Source of the DNA: an uncultured Blastocatellia bacterium
GTDB lineage: Bacteria > Acidobacteriota > Blastocatellia > Pyrinomonadales > Pyrinomonadaceae
DNA: 64,000 bases
Assembly: GCA_946480785.1 (NCBI GenBank)
Contig: CAMLLD010000020.1
Coordinates: forward strand, 1-64,000
Direction: 5' to 3'
Positions 9,166-18,589 of this stretch are shown in pieces. The notes under the pieces are model-generated. The model saw only the letters and a list, made by a program, of their open reading frames with translations, was not told the origin of the DNA and did not search any database. A program made the position numbers and the translations under genes. Each line of letters begins with the position of its first letter. The stretch's first letter is position 1.

Positions 9166-9194
9166 AGAGTAGTGAGACTGTCGCGCTGTGTCAA
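9166..9194 (-). promoter_or_regulatory. sigma-70 promoter of the sigma/anti-sigma operon
   Basis: On the minus strand a perfect TTGACA is followed after 17 bases by TACTCT. The predicted start is about 40 bases before the sigma factor ATG. It is divergent from the promoter of the hybrid kinase gene. Confidence 0.65.
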
Positions 9195-9234
9195 TACAAC
9201 AATAAAACATAGGGGTGCTAGGAGATGGGGAAAT

Positions 9235-9243
9235 TGCTATAAT
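9235..9243 (+). promoter_or_regulatory. extended -10 promoter of the hybrid kinase
   Basis: TGCTATAAT is a perfect extended -10 element (TGn plus TATAAT). The -35 position has no good hexamer. The predicted start is about 60 bases before the ATG chosen for the kinase, which argues against the longer frame that would begin upstream of this promoter. Confidence 0.6.
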
Positions 9244-9309
9244 CCGCTCTCCGCCCCCAAAACCCTGATCGCATTCTCCTCTGGGACAGGCACAGAACTT
9301 CGGATAGGT

Positions 9310-11889
9310 ATGTCTAAAACACCCGCTGACGGCGGATCCATCAGGGATGGTTCGGCCTTTGAAACCGATCTCAAGAGTCCGGAACTCGCACCTTATTGGT
9401 TGTCCGCGTTGATTGATTCCGCTGACGACGCGATCATCAGCAAAACACTCGACGGCATTATCACCAGTTGGAACCAGGGCGCGGAACGTATCTTCGGTTT
9501 CACGGCGGAAGAAGCAATCGGCAATTCGATCACGATCATCATTCCTCCCGATCATCTCGACGAAGAGCCTCAGATTCTCGCGCGCCTGCGGTCCGGTCAA
9601 CGCATCGAGCACTTCGAGACCATTCGCCAGCGCAAGGACGGCAAACGTCTCGACATCTCGTTGACCGTCTCTCCGATCAAAGGCCCTGACGGCAGGATCG
9701 TCGGCGCGTCCAAGATCGCCCGCGATGTGACTGATCAACGACGAGCCCGGCACGATCTCGACGAAGCTACCGAACGTTTGCGACTGGCCCTCGCTGCGTC
9801 CCATCTCGGCGACTGGTCGTGGGACGCGGAAACAGACCTCGTTAATTTTTCGGAGACCGCGGCACGCATTTTCGGCATTTCAGTTCCGCAACTGACTTGG
9901 ACCGAAATGAGGACGCTGCTGCACCCTGACGATCGTGAACGCGCGCGAGTGGCGATTGACCAGGCACTCAACGAGCACACCGATTACGATATCGAGTATC
10001 GGGTGATGCGTCCTGACAATGACGAAACTTGGATTTCCGCACGCGGCCGCGGCATCTACGGCGCCGGCGGCCGGGTGCTCGGAATGCTCGGCTTTGTTCA
10101 GGACATTTCCGACAGCAAGAGAACAGAAGAAACCCTGCGCGAGCAGGCTGACGCGCTCCGCACGCTCAACGAAGTGGGCCAACTGATCTCAGCAGAACTG
10201 GATCTGCACAAAACCGTGCAGGCCGTGACAGACGCGGCCACGGAGATCACCGGCGCACGCTTCGGCTCCTTCTTCTACAACGTGCTGAACGAAGAAGGCG
10301 CATCGTACATGCTCTACACGCTCGCGGGTGTGCCGCGGGAAGCGTTTGTTCACTTTCCCATGCCGCGCGCGACCGATCTGTTTGGTCCAACTTTTCGCGG
10401 CGAAGGCGTCGTGCGCATCGCTGACGTAAAAAAGGATCCACGCTACGGCAAAAACTCTCCGTACTACGGCATGCCCGAAGGACACTTGCCGGTCGTGAGT
10501 TACCTCGCGGTGCCGGTTGTTTCCCGCTCCGGTGAAGTGCTCGGTGGTCTGTTCTTCGGCCATCCCGAGCCGGGCATTTTTACGGAACGTGACGAAATAG
10601 TTGTCGCGGGTCTGGCCTCGCAAGCCGCGGTCGCGATGGACAACGCGCGGCTTTATGAAACGGCGAAACGTGCGCGGGCCGAAGCAGAACGAGCAGCAGC
10701 AGAAAATGAGCGACTATATCGACAAGCGGAAGAATCGAGTCGTTTGAAAGACGAGTTTCTCGCGACCATTTCGCATGAGCTCCGCACACCTTTGAGCGCC
10801 ATTCTCGGCTGGGCGCGCATGTTGCGCATGGGCCAGTTGTCGGGGGACGACGCCGGCAAAGCGCTGGAAACCATCGAACGCAATGCGCGCGCGCAATCGC
10901 AACTGATCGACGACCTGCTCGACGTATCGCGCATCATCACCGGCAAGTTGCGCATGGACGTGCAGCCTGCCGATCCAAACTCGTTCATCGATGCGGCAGT
11001 GGAAGCTGTGCGGCCGGCAGCAGAGGCGAAAGGCGTTCGCGTGCAGAAGATCATGGACACGGGACCAGTCGCAATTCCTGGCGATCCCGTCAGGCTGCAA
11101 CAGGTGGTTTGGAACCTGCTGTCGAACGCGATCAAGTTCACGCCGCGCGGCGGGCGGGTCCAGATACGTTCGCAGCGCGTGAACTCACATCTCGAGATCA
11201 TCGTGACCGATACCGGCCAGGGCATCTCTGCGGATTTTCTGCCACACGTTTTCGATCGTTTTCGGCAGGCCGATCAGAAGACGAGCCGGCAGCATGGCGG
11301 CATGGGACTCGGCCTCGCGATCGTGCGTCACCTCGTGGAATTGCACGGGGGCAGCGTGCGCGCCGCCAGTGACGGCGAAGGCCACGGCGCGACGTTTACA
11401 GTGATGTTGCCGATCACACCGGTCTATCGTGTGGACGAGACCGGCGGGCGTGTGCATCCGGGAGCGCGAGACTTGTTGCGACCGCTGGACGACTGTTCCG
11501 AAAGTCTGAACGGACTGCGTGTGCTGGTAGTCGACGACGAAGCGGACACGCGCGATTTGCTGAAGCAGGGTCTCGAATACTGCGGCGCGAAAGTGAAATG
11601 CGTCGGCACAGCGGAAGAAGCGCTGGACCTGTTGACGAGCAGTGCGCCGGACATTTTGATCAGTGACATCGGCATGCCCGTCGTCGACGGCTACGACTTG
11701 ATCAAGCAGGTCCGTCGTCTGCCACCGGACCGCGGCAGTAAAGTCCCGGCGATTGCCTTGACGGCCTACACCCGCACCGAGGATCGCTTGCAAGCCTTAC
11801 GCGCAGGTTACGACATGCACGTCCCGAAGCCCGTCGAGCTCGCGGAGTTGGTGGCGGTCGCAGCGACAGTCGTGCGACGGAAGAATTAA
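9310..11889 (+). CDS. PAS-PAS-GAF hybrid sensor histidine kinase
   Basis: An 859-residue cytoplasmic sensor with no transmembrane segment. Order: PAS1 (about 28-150), PAS2 (about 160-280), GAF (about 300-450), a coiled coil, HisKA with phospho-acceptor His489 in SHELRTPL, HATPase with N box (NAIKFTP) and G boxes (DTGQGIS, GGMGLGLAIV), and a C-terminal receiver with phospho-acceptor Asp786 (SDIGMP). The start is placed at an ATG after the extended -10 promoter; a longer frame would start before it. Its HisKA region is strongly similar to that of the MASE1 kinase near 52 kb, so the two look like paralogues with exchanged input domains. No dedicated output gene is adjacent. The ligand is unknown; soluble PAS/GAF input fits redox or small-molecule sensing. 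Confidence 0.9.
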   Translation: MSKTPADGGSIRDGSAFETDLKSPELAPYWLSALIDSADDAIISKTLDGIITSWNQGAERIFGFTAEEAIGNSITIIIPPDHLDEEPQILARLRSGQRIEHFETIRQRKDGKRLDISLTVSPIKGPDGRIVGASKIARDVTDQRRARHDLDEATERLRLALAASHLGDWSWDAETDLVNFSETAARIFGISVPQLTWTEMRTLLHPDDRERARVAIDQALNEHTDYDIEYRVMRPDNDETWISARGRGIYGAGGRVLGMLGFVQDISDSKRTEETLREQADALRTLNEVGQLISAELDLHKTVQAVTDAATEITGARFGSFFYNVLNEEGASYMLYTLAGVPREAFVHFPMPRATDLFGPTFRGEGVVRIADVKKDPRYGKNSPYYGMPEGHLPVVSYLAVPVVSRSGEVLGGLFFGHPEPGIFTERDEIVVAGLASQAAVAMDNARLYETAKRARAEAERAAAENERLYRQAEESSRLKDEFLATISHELRTPLSAILGWARMLRMGQLSGDDAGKALETIERNARAQSQLIDDLLDVSRIITGKLRMDVQPADPNSFIDAAVEAVRPAAEAKGVRVQKIMDTGPVAIPGDPVRLQQVVWNLLSNAIKFTPRGGRVQIRSQRVNSHLEIIVTDTGQGISADFLPHVFDRFRQADQKTSRQHGGMGLGLAIVRHLVELHGGSVRAASDGEGHGATFTVMLPITPVYRVDETGGRVHPGARDLLRPLDDCSESLNGLRVLVVDDEADTRDLLKQGLEYCGAKVKCVGTAEEALDLLTSSAPDILISDIGMPVVDGYDLIKQVRRLPPDRGSKVPAIALTAYTRTEDRLQALRAGYDMHVPKPVELAELVAVAATVVRRKN

Positions 11890-11927
11890 GCCACCTCGCA
11901 CAAAAACCAGACCTCACCCGCGACACT

Positions 11928-11956
11928 TTGACACTCTAGGTGTCCTTGGGTATGAT
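11928..11956 (+). promoter_or_regulatory. consensus sigma-70 promoter of padR-ADOP
   Basis: TTGACA, a 17-base spacer and TATGAT form a near-perfect sigma-70 promoter about 40 bases before the padR GTG start. A palindromic site sits across the -35 edge and spacer. Confidence 0.75.
11930..11944. promoter_or_regulatory. candidate PadR operator
   Basis: A perfect 5-bp inverted repeat, GACAC-n5-GTGTC, overlaps the -35 hexamer and spacer of the padR promoter. PadR proteins are dimeric winged-helix repressors that usually bind such short palindromes and repress their own operon. Position and symmetry support this; binding is inferred. Confidence 0.5.
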
Positions 11957-11997
11957 GCCTACCGTTTCTAGGTATCAACCCGTCGAAGGAGATCCAA

Positions 11998-12333
11998 GTG
12001 GCAAAGGACAAGGCCGATCTGTTACAGGGCACGCTCGACATGCTCATTCTTAAGGCGCTCTCGCTGGGAGAGTTGCACGGCTACGGGGTCATTCAACGCA
12101 TTCGCCAGCTCTCCGACGAAATGCTGAACGTGGAGCAGGGTTCTTTGTATCCCGCCCTCTATCGCATCGAACAAAAAGGCTGGGTCTCCGCGCGCTGGGA
12201 CGTTCACGAGACCGGACGCGAAGCGAAGTTCTACAAACTCACGCGCGCCGGCCGTAAACAACTCGAAAACCAGGAAGCGAGTTGGGACCGGCTCGTACTC
12301 GCCATCGCTAAAGTTCGCCAGGCCACTGCCTAA
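11998..12333 (+). CDS. PadR family transcriptional regulator
   Basis: A 111-residue winged-helix regulator of the short PadR type. Seen: LLQGTLDMLILKALSLGELHG at the N-terminus, the recognition helix region (EMLNVEQGSLYPALYRIEQKGW) and a basic wing (GREAKFYKLTRAGRKQL). The start is a GTG with AAGGAG seven bases upstream. In Acidobacteriota, PadR genes of this kind are typically linked to large orphan MacB/FtsX-like permeases, exactly as here, 31 bases upstream. It likely represses the pair and responds to a compound that the permease handles. The inducer cannot be read from the sequence. Confidence 0.93.
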   Translation: MAKDKADLLQGTLDMLILKALSLGELHGYGVIQRIRQLSDEMLNVEQGSLYPALYRIEQKGWVSARWDVHETGREAKFYKLTRAGRKQLENQEASWDRLVLAIAKVRQATA

Positions 12334-12364
12334 AGCCCAATCAGCTAGACAAGGATTTCGCCCC

Positions 12365-15031
12365 ATGAAGTGGTTCAACGTACTCCGCGACCGTTTGCGC
12401 GCTTTGCGCGGCCGCGAAACCGTAATCAACGACATCGATCGTGAAATGCGTTCGCATGTGGACTTGCAAACCGAAGCCAACATCCGCGCCGGCATGTCTC
12501 CCGCGAAGGCGCGCGACGAGGCGTGGCGCAGTTTTGGCAACCGCAACCGCGCGCTCGACGAAGCGTACGACGTGAAAGGCGGTGGCCTGTTTGAAACTAC
12601 GCTGCAGGACGCACGTTACGGCGCGCGCATGCTCGCGAAGCACAAAGCGTTCACGGCGATCGCCGTCATTACCCTAGCCCTCGGCATCGGCGCAAACACC
12701 GCGATCTTTTCGGTCGTGAACGAACTGCTATTGCGGCCGCTTCCTTATCGGGACGCGGATCGGATCGTGACGTTGTGGGAAGTGTCACCCGAAGGGCGTC
12801 ATCAAAACACGACTTCACGGCAGAACTATCGCCAGTGGAAAGCGCAGGGCTCGAGTTTCGAACAGATGGCGGCGTTTACCGATCAGCGCGTGAATCTCAC
12901 CGGCATCGGCGAGCCCGAAGAACTGTCGGTAACATTCGCCACGACCGAGTTTTTCAAAGTGCTCGGCGTCGACCCGATTCTCGGTCGCACTTTCCTGCCC
13001 GAGGACAATGAACCAGGCAAACAGGACGTTGCCGTATTGAGTTACGGTCTTTGGCAACGACGTTTCGGCGGACAGGCGAATATCGTGGGCCAGCCGATCA
13101 CGCTCAACGCAGAGCAGTTCACCGTCATCGGCGTGATGCCGCCGGGATTTCAGTTTCATATCAAAAGTCGTTCGGGCACGGGTCGTCCGGCTGAGCTGTG
13201 GTCCACCCTGCCGATGCCGGTGGGAGGAGGCGCGAATGAGATCGGCCGCTTTCTTTCCGTGGTTGGTCGTTTGAAGCCAGGCGTGTCGGCCGAACAGGCG
13301 GGCGCTGAGTTGAAAACAATCGAAGCGCGTTTGTCTGAAGCGATTCCGCAGTACAACAAGAACTACACGACGGAGCTGTTGCCGTTGCGCGAACAGTTTT
13401 TCGGCAACGTGCGACGGCCGCTGTGGTTGATGCTCGGCGCGGTTGGTTTCGTATTGCTGATCGCGTGTGCAAACGTCGCGAATCTTTTGTTATCGCTGGC
13501 GACGTCGCGTGAGAAAGAGATCGCGTTACGGGCGGCGCTCGGGGCGCGGCGCGTGCGTATCACGCGGCAGTTGTTGACGGAGAGTTTGTTGCTGGCGCTG
13601 CTCGGGAGTGTGTTTGGACTCGGTGTCGCATGGCTCGGCATCAAGGCGCTGGTGGCGATCAGTCCGCGCGATCTCGTCAGCTTGCAGACAGTGGGTTTGA
13701 ACGTGCCGGTGTTGCTGTGGACGCTTGGTCTTTCGTTGTTGACGGGACTCATCTTCGGACTCGCGCCCGCGCTGCATATCTCGCGGCTCAACCTGAACGA
13801 TTCGCTGAAAGAAGGTGGCAAGTCGGAATCGGCGCAGGCGAGTGGCAGTCGTCGCTTGCGCAGCGCGCTCGTCGTTTCGGAAATCGCGCTCGCGGTTGTT
13901 TTGCTGGCGAGCGCGGGGCTGCTCATTAAGAGTTTCATGCGTCTCCAGCAAGTGGATCGCGGGTTCAGTACCGACAACATCCTGACGATGGTCGTGAGAC
14001 TGCCGGACGCGAAGTACAGCAAGGATCCGGAGATTGTTTCCTTCTTCACGCAGGCGCTCGAGCGTGTTCGCTCGTTGCCCGGCGTGCGTTCCGCGGGTGA
14101 GATTAATTTCCTGCCGCTGTACGGCGGGTTGGGTTCGGCAACTGGCTTCAAGATCGAAGGCCAGCCCGAGCCGCCGCCGGGTCAGGGGCCGAGTTGCGAC
14201 GTGCGCGCCGCGGACGCCGGCTACTTTCAGACGATGGGCATTCCCCTCCTGCGCGGCCGGAATTTTTCCGAGCGTGAAGATACGGAAGCGAAACACGTCA
14301 TACTCATCAACGAAGCGTTCGCGCGCAAACATTTTCCGAACGAAGATCCGATCGGGAAACGTTTGGACGTGGCGATGTTTGAGAAACCGTTTTGGGCGGA
14401 GATCATCGGTGTCGTCGGCAACGTGCGCTACGACAGTTTGATCGATGAGGCGCCGCCGGCCGTGTATTACGCACATCCGGATCTGACCTACCCGTTTATG
14501 ACACTCGTGGTTCGCACCGACGGCGATCCGGCGGCGATCGCTCCGGCAGTGCAACGTGAGATTCGTTCAATCGATCCGAACCAACCGATTTCCGACGTGC
14601 GCACAATGGACCAGGTGATGTCGGAATGGGTGAGCCGTTCGCGCTTCAACACGCTGCTGTTGGGATTGTTCGCGGGGCTCGCGACGTTATTGTCGGCGGT
14701 GGGGATCTTCGGCGTGATGAACTACTCGGTCGCCTTGCGCACGCGCGAACTCGGACTACGCCTCGCGATCGGCGCACAGCCGCGCCAGGTGCTGATGCTC
14801 GTCTTACGGCAGGGACTGCTGTTAACCGTGTTCGGCGTCGTGCTTGGCCTCGCCGCCGCCTTCGCGCTGACACGCTTGTTGTCGGGCCTGCTCTTCGGCG
14901 TCGAAGCAGTCGACGTGAGCACGTTCACAACCATCTCATTCTTGCTCGTGATCGTTTCCCTGCTCGCCTGCTACCTCCCCGCTCGGCGCGCGATGCGCAT
15001 CGATCCATTGCAGGCGCTGCGCTACGAGTGA
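12365..15031 (+). CDS. ADOP-type MacB/FtsX permease
   Basis: An 888-residue inner-membrane protein of the 'acidobacterial duplicated orphan permease' class. N-terminal 75 residues are a soluble helical domain (DIDREMRSHVDLQTE); then a transmembrane helix at about 95-118 (TLALGIGANTAIFSV), a periplasmic MacB_PCD domain, an FtsX block of three helices (about 360-475), a second MacB_PCD domain and a second FtsX block at the C-terminus (about 760-885). It is thus an internally duplicated permease. No ABC ATPase gene is adjacent, as usual for the class. The family may transmit mechanical change rather than translocate a substrate; substrate unknown. Cotranscription with padR is very likely. Confidence 0.9.
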   Translation: MKWFNVLRDRLRALRGRETVINDIDREMRSHVDLQTEANIRAGMSPAKARDEAWRSFGNRNRALDEAYDVKGGGLFETTLQDARYGARMLAKHKAFTAIAVITLALGIGANTAIFSVVNELLLRPLPYRDADRIVTLWEVSPEGRHQNTTSRQNYRQWKAQGSSFEQMAAFTDQRVNLTGIGEPEELSVTFATTEFFKVLGVDPILGRTFLPEDNEPGKQDVAVLSYGLWQRRFGGQANIVGQPITLNAEQFTVIGVMPPGFQFHIKSRSGTGRPAELWSTLPMPVGGGANEIGRFLSVVGRLKPGVSAEQAGAELKTIEARLSEAIPQYNKNYTTELLPLREQFFGNVRRPLWLMLGAVGFVLLIACANVANLLLSLATSREKEIALRAALGARRVRITRQLLTESLLLALLGSVFGLGVAWLGIKALVAISPRDLVSLQTVGLNVPVLLWTLGLSLLTGLIFGLAPALHISRLNLNDSLKEGGKSESAQASGSRRLRSALVVSEIALAVVLLASAGLLIKSFMRLQQVDRGFSTDNILTMVVRLPDAKYSKDPEIVSFFTQALERVRSLPGVRSAGEINFLPLYGGLGSATGFKIEGQPEPPPGQGPSCDVRAADAGYFQTMGIPLLRGRNFSEREDTEAKHVILINEAFARKHFPNEDPIGKRLDVAMFEKPFWAEIIGVVGNVRYDSLIDEAPPAVYYAHPDLTYPFMTLVVRTDGDPAAIAPAVQREIRSIDPNQPISDVRTMDQVMSEWVSRSRFNTLLLGLFAGLATLLSAVGIFGVMNYSVALRTRELGLRLAIGAQPRQVLMLVLRQGLLLTVFGVVLGLAAAFALTRLLSGLLFGVEAVDVSTFTTISFLLVIVSLLACYLPARRAMRIDPLQALRYE

Positions 15032-15051
15032 GGTCGTCGTAGGAAGTCAAT

Positions 15052-15094
15052 CCGCAGATTACGCAGACCAAAAAGAAAACTGCGTAATCTGTGG
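15052..15094. repeat. 15-bp inverted repeat between ADOP and pilS
   Basis: Arms CCGCAGATTACGCAG and CTGCGTAATCTGTGG match at 14 of 15 positions and enclose a 13-base A-rich loop. It begins 20 bases after the permease stop and ends 21 bases before pilS. There is no T run, so it is not a typical intrinsic terminator on the plus strand. It may be a dispersed palindrome or stabilise the 3' end. Confidence 0.6.
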
Positions 15095-15115
15095 ATGTGA
15101 TACGCTTTTTGGCCG

Positions 15116-16798
15116 ATGACGACGCCAGAAGGCACCGGCGAGTCCGGCAGAACGGCGGGATCGAAACTCGGTTGGCTCATTGCCGGTCGGTTGGTGACGG
15201 CACTCCTGCTGAGCGTCTTCGGCACCATTTGGACCAGGGCCGGAGAACCACAACAAGCGATCAATAAGAGTCTCGTTCTGCTCACGCTCGTCGCGGGACT
15301 CACGATCGTTTACGCGATCGTTTTTCGTCTTTCCAAAAACATCCTCGCCCAGGCTCGTTTTCAACTCGCCGTTGATGCGCTGCTGGTCACGTGGCTCGTT
15401 TGGTCTTCCGGCGCGATTCAATCACCTTACATAGCGCTTTACATCGTAATCATCGCGCTTTCGAGCCTGTTTCTCGGCCCGCGCGGCGCGCTCATCACCT
15501 CGGTCGTTTGCGCCGTTGCGTTCACCGCCAGCGCGCTCGCGATCACCGGCATTCTCGGTCCCACGACAACGACTGCGAACCTCGTCGGCGGCTCGTTGTC
15601 GCAAACGGTCCAATGGGTCGGATTATTCGATCTCGCATTTCTCGTCGTCGGTCTGCTGTCCGCGCGACTCGCTGAACGTCAATCGCGTTCTGACGTCCGG
15701 CTGCAAGCGGCAAAACAATCGCTCGCGAACTTACGCGCGCTGCACGAACGCATCGTCGCGTCGATCCGCTCGGGCGTCGTGACCACGGATCTCGCCGGAC
15801 GTATCTACACCTTCAACGCCGCCGCCGAAGAGATCACCGGCTATCGCGAAGAAGCGATTCGCGGCGAAGAGGCATCGATCCTCTTCGGCGACATCACGGA
15901 CCAAATCGCGCAATCGCTGCGCGCCTTACAAGCCGGCGAAACGAGCCCGCGCTTCGAATCGAACTGCAACACCGCGGACGGAATGCGCGCCCGACTCGGT
16001 TTCAGCATCTCGCCACTCTCCACCGAAGCAGGCGAGACGACCGGCATGGTGATCACGTTTCAAGATCTAACCCAGGTCAGAACGCTCGAAGAAACATCGC
16101 GACGCCAGGATCGCCTCGCTGCGATCGGACGCATGGCCGCGTCGATCGCGCACGAGATCCGCAACCCACTCGCAGCGATGCGCGGCTCGATCCAGATGCT
16201 GCGTTCGGAAGTCGACAGCGACTCGTCGCAAGCCGAGTTGATGGAGATCATCCTGCGCGAATCGGATCGTCTCAACCGCATCATCACCGACTTCCTGAGC
16301 TACGCGCGGCCGCGTTCACTCATCCAGGCGCGCGTCGACGTCGGCGATCTGCTTCATCAAACGTTCGCGTTGCTGCGGCACAGTCCGGAGATTGGCCCAA
16401 ACCAAACAGTCACCGAAGAACTGCCGGCCGCGCCGATATTCGCCGAAGCAGACGAAGGCCAGTTGAAACAAGTCTTCTGGAACCTCGCGCGCAACGCGTT
16501 GCAGGCGATGCCGCAAGGTGGAACGCTGCGCGCAACGCTCGCAAATAATTCCGACAGTCGCTTGCGAATCGAGTTTTCCGACACCGGGCGCGGCATGTCG
16601 CCGGATCAAGTCGAACATCTCTTCGAACCGTTTTCCTCGACGACGGGCGGCACGGGCCTGGGGCTCTCAATTGTTTATCAAATCATTCGCGATCATGGTG
16701 GTACAATCAACGTCCGCAGTCGCGAAGGACAGGGAACAACCATCACGGTCGAATTACCGCTGGCCACGAATACAGACGAAGCAGTCGCTGCTGACTAA
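15116..16798 (+). CDS. pilS: sensor histidine kinase PilS
   Basis: A 560-residue membrane-bound NtrB-class kinase. About six hydrophobic helices fill residues 20-190, a PAS domain follows (about 205-320; RSGVVTTDLAGRIYTFNAA), then HisKA with His346 in AHEIRNPL, and HATPase with N box (NLARNALQAMP) and G boxes (DTGRGMS, TGGTGLGLSIV). Six N-terminal helices plus one PAS is the PilS layout. The sigma-54 activator gene follows after 14 bases and the pilins after that, so it should phosphorylate PilR to control pilin transcription. The signal in other bacteria is unassembled pilin in the membrane; that is family knowledge, not seen here. Confidence 0.88.
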   Translation: MTTPEGTGESGRTAGSKLGWLIAGRLVTALLLSVFGTIWTRAGEPQQAINKSLVLLTLVAGLTIVYAIVFRLSKNILAQARFQLAVDALLVTWLVWSSGAIQSPYIALYIVIIALSSLFLGPRGALITSVVCAVAFTASALAITGILGPTTTTANLVGGSLSQTVQWVGLFDLAFLVVGLLSARLAERQSRSDVRLQAAKQSLANLRALHERIVASIRSGVVTTDLAGRIYTFNAAAEEITGYREEAIRGEEASILFGDITDQIAQSLRALQAGETSPRFESNCNTADGMRARLGFSISPLSTEAGETTGMVITFQDLTQVRTLEETSRRQDRLAAIGRMAASIAHEIRNPLAAMRGSIQMLRSEVDSDSSQAELMEIILRESDRLNRIITDFLSYARPRSLIQARVDVGDLLHQTFALLRHSPEIGPNQTVTEELPAAPIFAEADEGQLKQVFWNLARNALQAMPQGGTLRATLANNSDSRLRIEFSDTGRGMSPDQVEHLFEPFSSTTGGTGLGLSIVYQIIRDHGGTINVRSREGQGTTITVELPLATNTDEAVAAD

Positions 16799-16812
16799 CA
16801 ATCCAAAGTCTT

Positions 16813-18339
16813 ATGGCGAATCTTTTGATCGTTGACGACGAATTGGGAATGCGACAGTTCCTGACGCATCTCCTGCAACGCGAAGGTCACACGGTGCGCG
16901 TCGCCGAACAGGGTCAACAGGCGCTGGCGTTGATGCGCGAGCTGGCGCCCGATCTGATCATCTCGGACATTCGCATGCCCGACATGAACGGCGTCGACCT
17001 GCTGCGCGCTGCGCGCGAGCTGCTGCCCGAAGTGGAAGTGATCATGATGACAGCGTTTGCGAACGTCGACACCGCACGCGAAGCATTTCTGCTCGGCGCG
17101 TACGACTTCGTGCAGAAACCTTTCGACAACGATCTGCTCAAAGAGACGGTCGCGCGCGCGCTGCAAAAGATCTCGCTTGTCAAAGAAAAAGAAGCGCTGC
17201 TCGAAGAAAACAAGGCGCTCATCCAGGGCCAGCGCACGCGCGGCCAGCTCGGCAACATCATCGGTCGCAGCGCGCGCATGCTCGCGCTTTACCAGATGAT
17301 CGAAACGGTGGCGCAGGTGCAGTCGACGGTGCTCGTGACGGGTGAGTCGGGCACGGGCAAGGAACTGGTTGCGCGCGCGATTCACGACCTCGGGCCGCGC
17401 GCTGAGAAACCGTTTGTGTCGGTGAACTGCGGCGCGTTTACGGAGACGTTGCTCGAGTCGGAGTTGTTTGGTTACGTGAAGGGCTCGTTCACCGGCGCGA
17501 ATGCGAACCGCAAAGGGCTTTTCGAAGCAGCCAACAGCGGCACGATTTTCCTGGACGAGATCGGCGAGATGTCGCCCGCGATGCAGGTCAAACTCCTGCG
17601 CGTGTTGCAGGAACGAAGAGTCAGACCGGTAGGAGCGACGGATGAAACCGTGGTCGATACGCGCGTGATTGCGGCGACGAATCGCGATCTCGCCAGCATG
17701 GTTTCCGCGGGAACGTTTCGCGAAGATCTCTACTACCGCATCTCAGTCATTCCGATCGAGCTGCCGCCGTTGCGCGAACGCGCCGAAGACATCTCGGAAC
17801 TCGCCACGCACTTCGTGCAGAAGTTTTGCGCGCCAACAGGCCGGGCGTTGAGCATCAGCGAAAACGCGATGCGTCTGCTCGAACGTTATTCGTGGCCGGG
17901 CAACGTGCGCGAGCTCGAGCACACGATCGAACGCGCGGTGGCTTTGGAAAGCACGGGCTCGATCGAACCCGAGCGCTTGCCGGAGAAGATCACCAACTAC
18001 AATCCATATCGCGTCGCTGAGGCGATGGAGTTTCCGGAAGAAGGAATCAACCTCACAGCCCACCTGGACCAACTCGAAAAGACTTACGTTCTGGAAGCAC
18101 TGCGACGCACTTCCGGAAACCAGACCAACGCCGCGGAGCTGCTGCGTCTCTCGGTGCGTTCGTTGCGACACCTGCTCGATAAGCACGGCGTGCGTGGTCT
18201 AACCGCGCAGATGCGTGACGAGCGTCGCAGTCCCGATTCCACTCCGCGCCGCCGCGCTGGCGATCAAGGCCCACGCCGCCGCGCCGAAGACACAGGCGAC
18301 ACCGGCGAATTCGCTGCCGGTTTTGGCGAGGGTAATTAG
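16813..18339 (+). CDS. pilR: sigma-54 dependent response regulator PilR
   Basis: A 508-residue NtrC-class activator. Receiver domain with Asp52 (ISDIRMPD); AAA+ domain with Walker A GESGTGKE at 177-184, the sigma-54 contact loop (reads GSFTGA), Walker B (GTIFLDEIGEM) and arginine finger region; C-terminal Fis-type helix-turn-helix (about 430-460, NQTNAAELLRLSVRSLRHLL). The last about 45 residues are Arg/Asp-rich and seem an unstructured tail. It lies directly after pilS and directly before two pilin genes whose upstream regions contain -24/-12 promoters, which strongly supports PilR identity over other NtrC-type regulators. Confidence 0.92.
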   Translation: MANLLIVDDELGMRQFLTHLLQREGHTVRVAEQGQQALALMRELAPDLIISDIRMPDMNGVDLLRAARELLPEVEVIMMTAFANVDTAREAFLLGAYDFVQKPFDNDLLKETVARALQKISLVKEKEALLEENKALIQGQRTRGQLGNIIGRSARMLALYQMIETVAQVQSTVLVTGESGTGKELVARAIHDLGPRAEKPFVSVNCGAFTETLLESELFGYVKGSFTGANANRKGLFEAANSGTIFLDEIGEMSPAMQVKLLRVLQERRVRPVGATDETVVDTRVIAATNRDLASMVSAGTFREDLYYRISVIPIELPPLRERAEDISELATHFVQKFCAPTGRALSISENAMRLLERYSWPGNVRELEHTIERAVALESTGSIEPERLPEKITNYNPYRVAEAMEFPEEGINLTAHLDQLEKTYVLEALRRTSGNQTNAAELLRLSVRSLRHLLDKHGVRGLTAQMRDERRSPDSTPRRRAGDQGPRRRAEDTGDTGEFAAGFGEGN

Positions 18340-18418
18340 GGCCTGCCGTAAAGCGTCAGCAACGCCCTGCCAGAATTTGTCACGGCTCACACCGTTCACA
18401 CCACCCTCAATAAAATTT

Positions 18419-18441
18419 CGATCAAAAACGATCGCTTTTTT
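18419..18441 (+). terminator. weak terminator after pilR
   Basis: A 5-bp stem CGATC/GATCG with an AAAAAC loop is followed by a run of six T. The stem is short and AT-rich. It would separate pilSR transcription from the pilin promoter that starts 23 bases further on. Confidence 0.35.
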
Positions 18442-18463
18442 GCCCTTTTGGTCCAAATGCCGA

Positions 18464-18480
18464 TTGGCACACTGGTTGTT
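18464..18480 (+). promoter_or_regulatory. sigma-54 promoter of pilA1
   Basis: TTGGCAC-n5-TTGTT matches the -24/-12 consensus with the invariant GG well placed; only the -12 GC is GT. It lies about 110 bases before the pilin start and just after the gene for a sigma-54 activator, so PilR control is a direct inference. Confidence 0.75.
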
Positions 18481-18589
18481 CTAAGGCCCATCGACAATTC
18501 GCGCTTTGCGCGGCTCACACAGTGACGAAAGCCGGTGGCGCGAGAATTAGGAAAATTTCCCTATATCTTCTAAGGAGCACCTAACCAGA

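Noticed and set aside
13526..14554. 342-codon open frame opposite the ADOP permease
   Set aside because: Low-complexity Arg/His/Gln composition and complete overlap with a well-supported permease gene.
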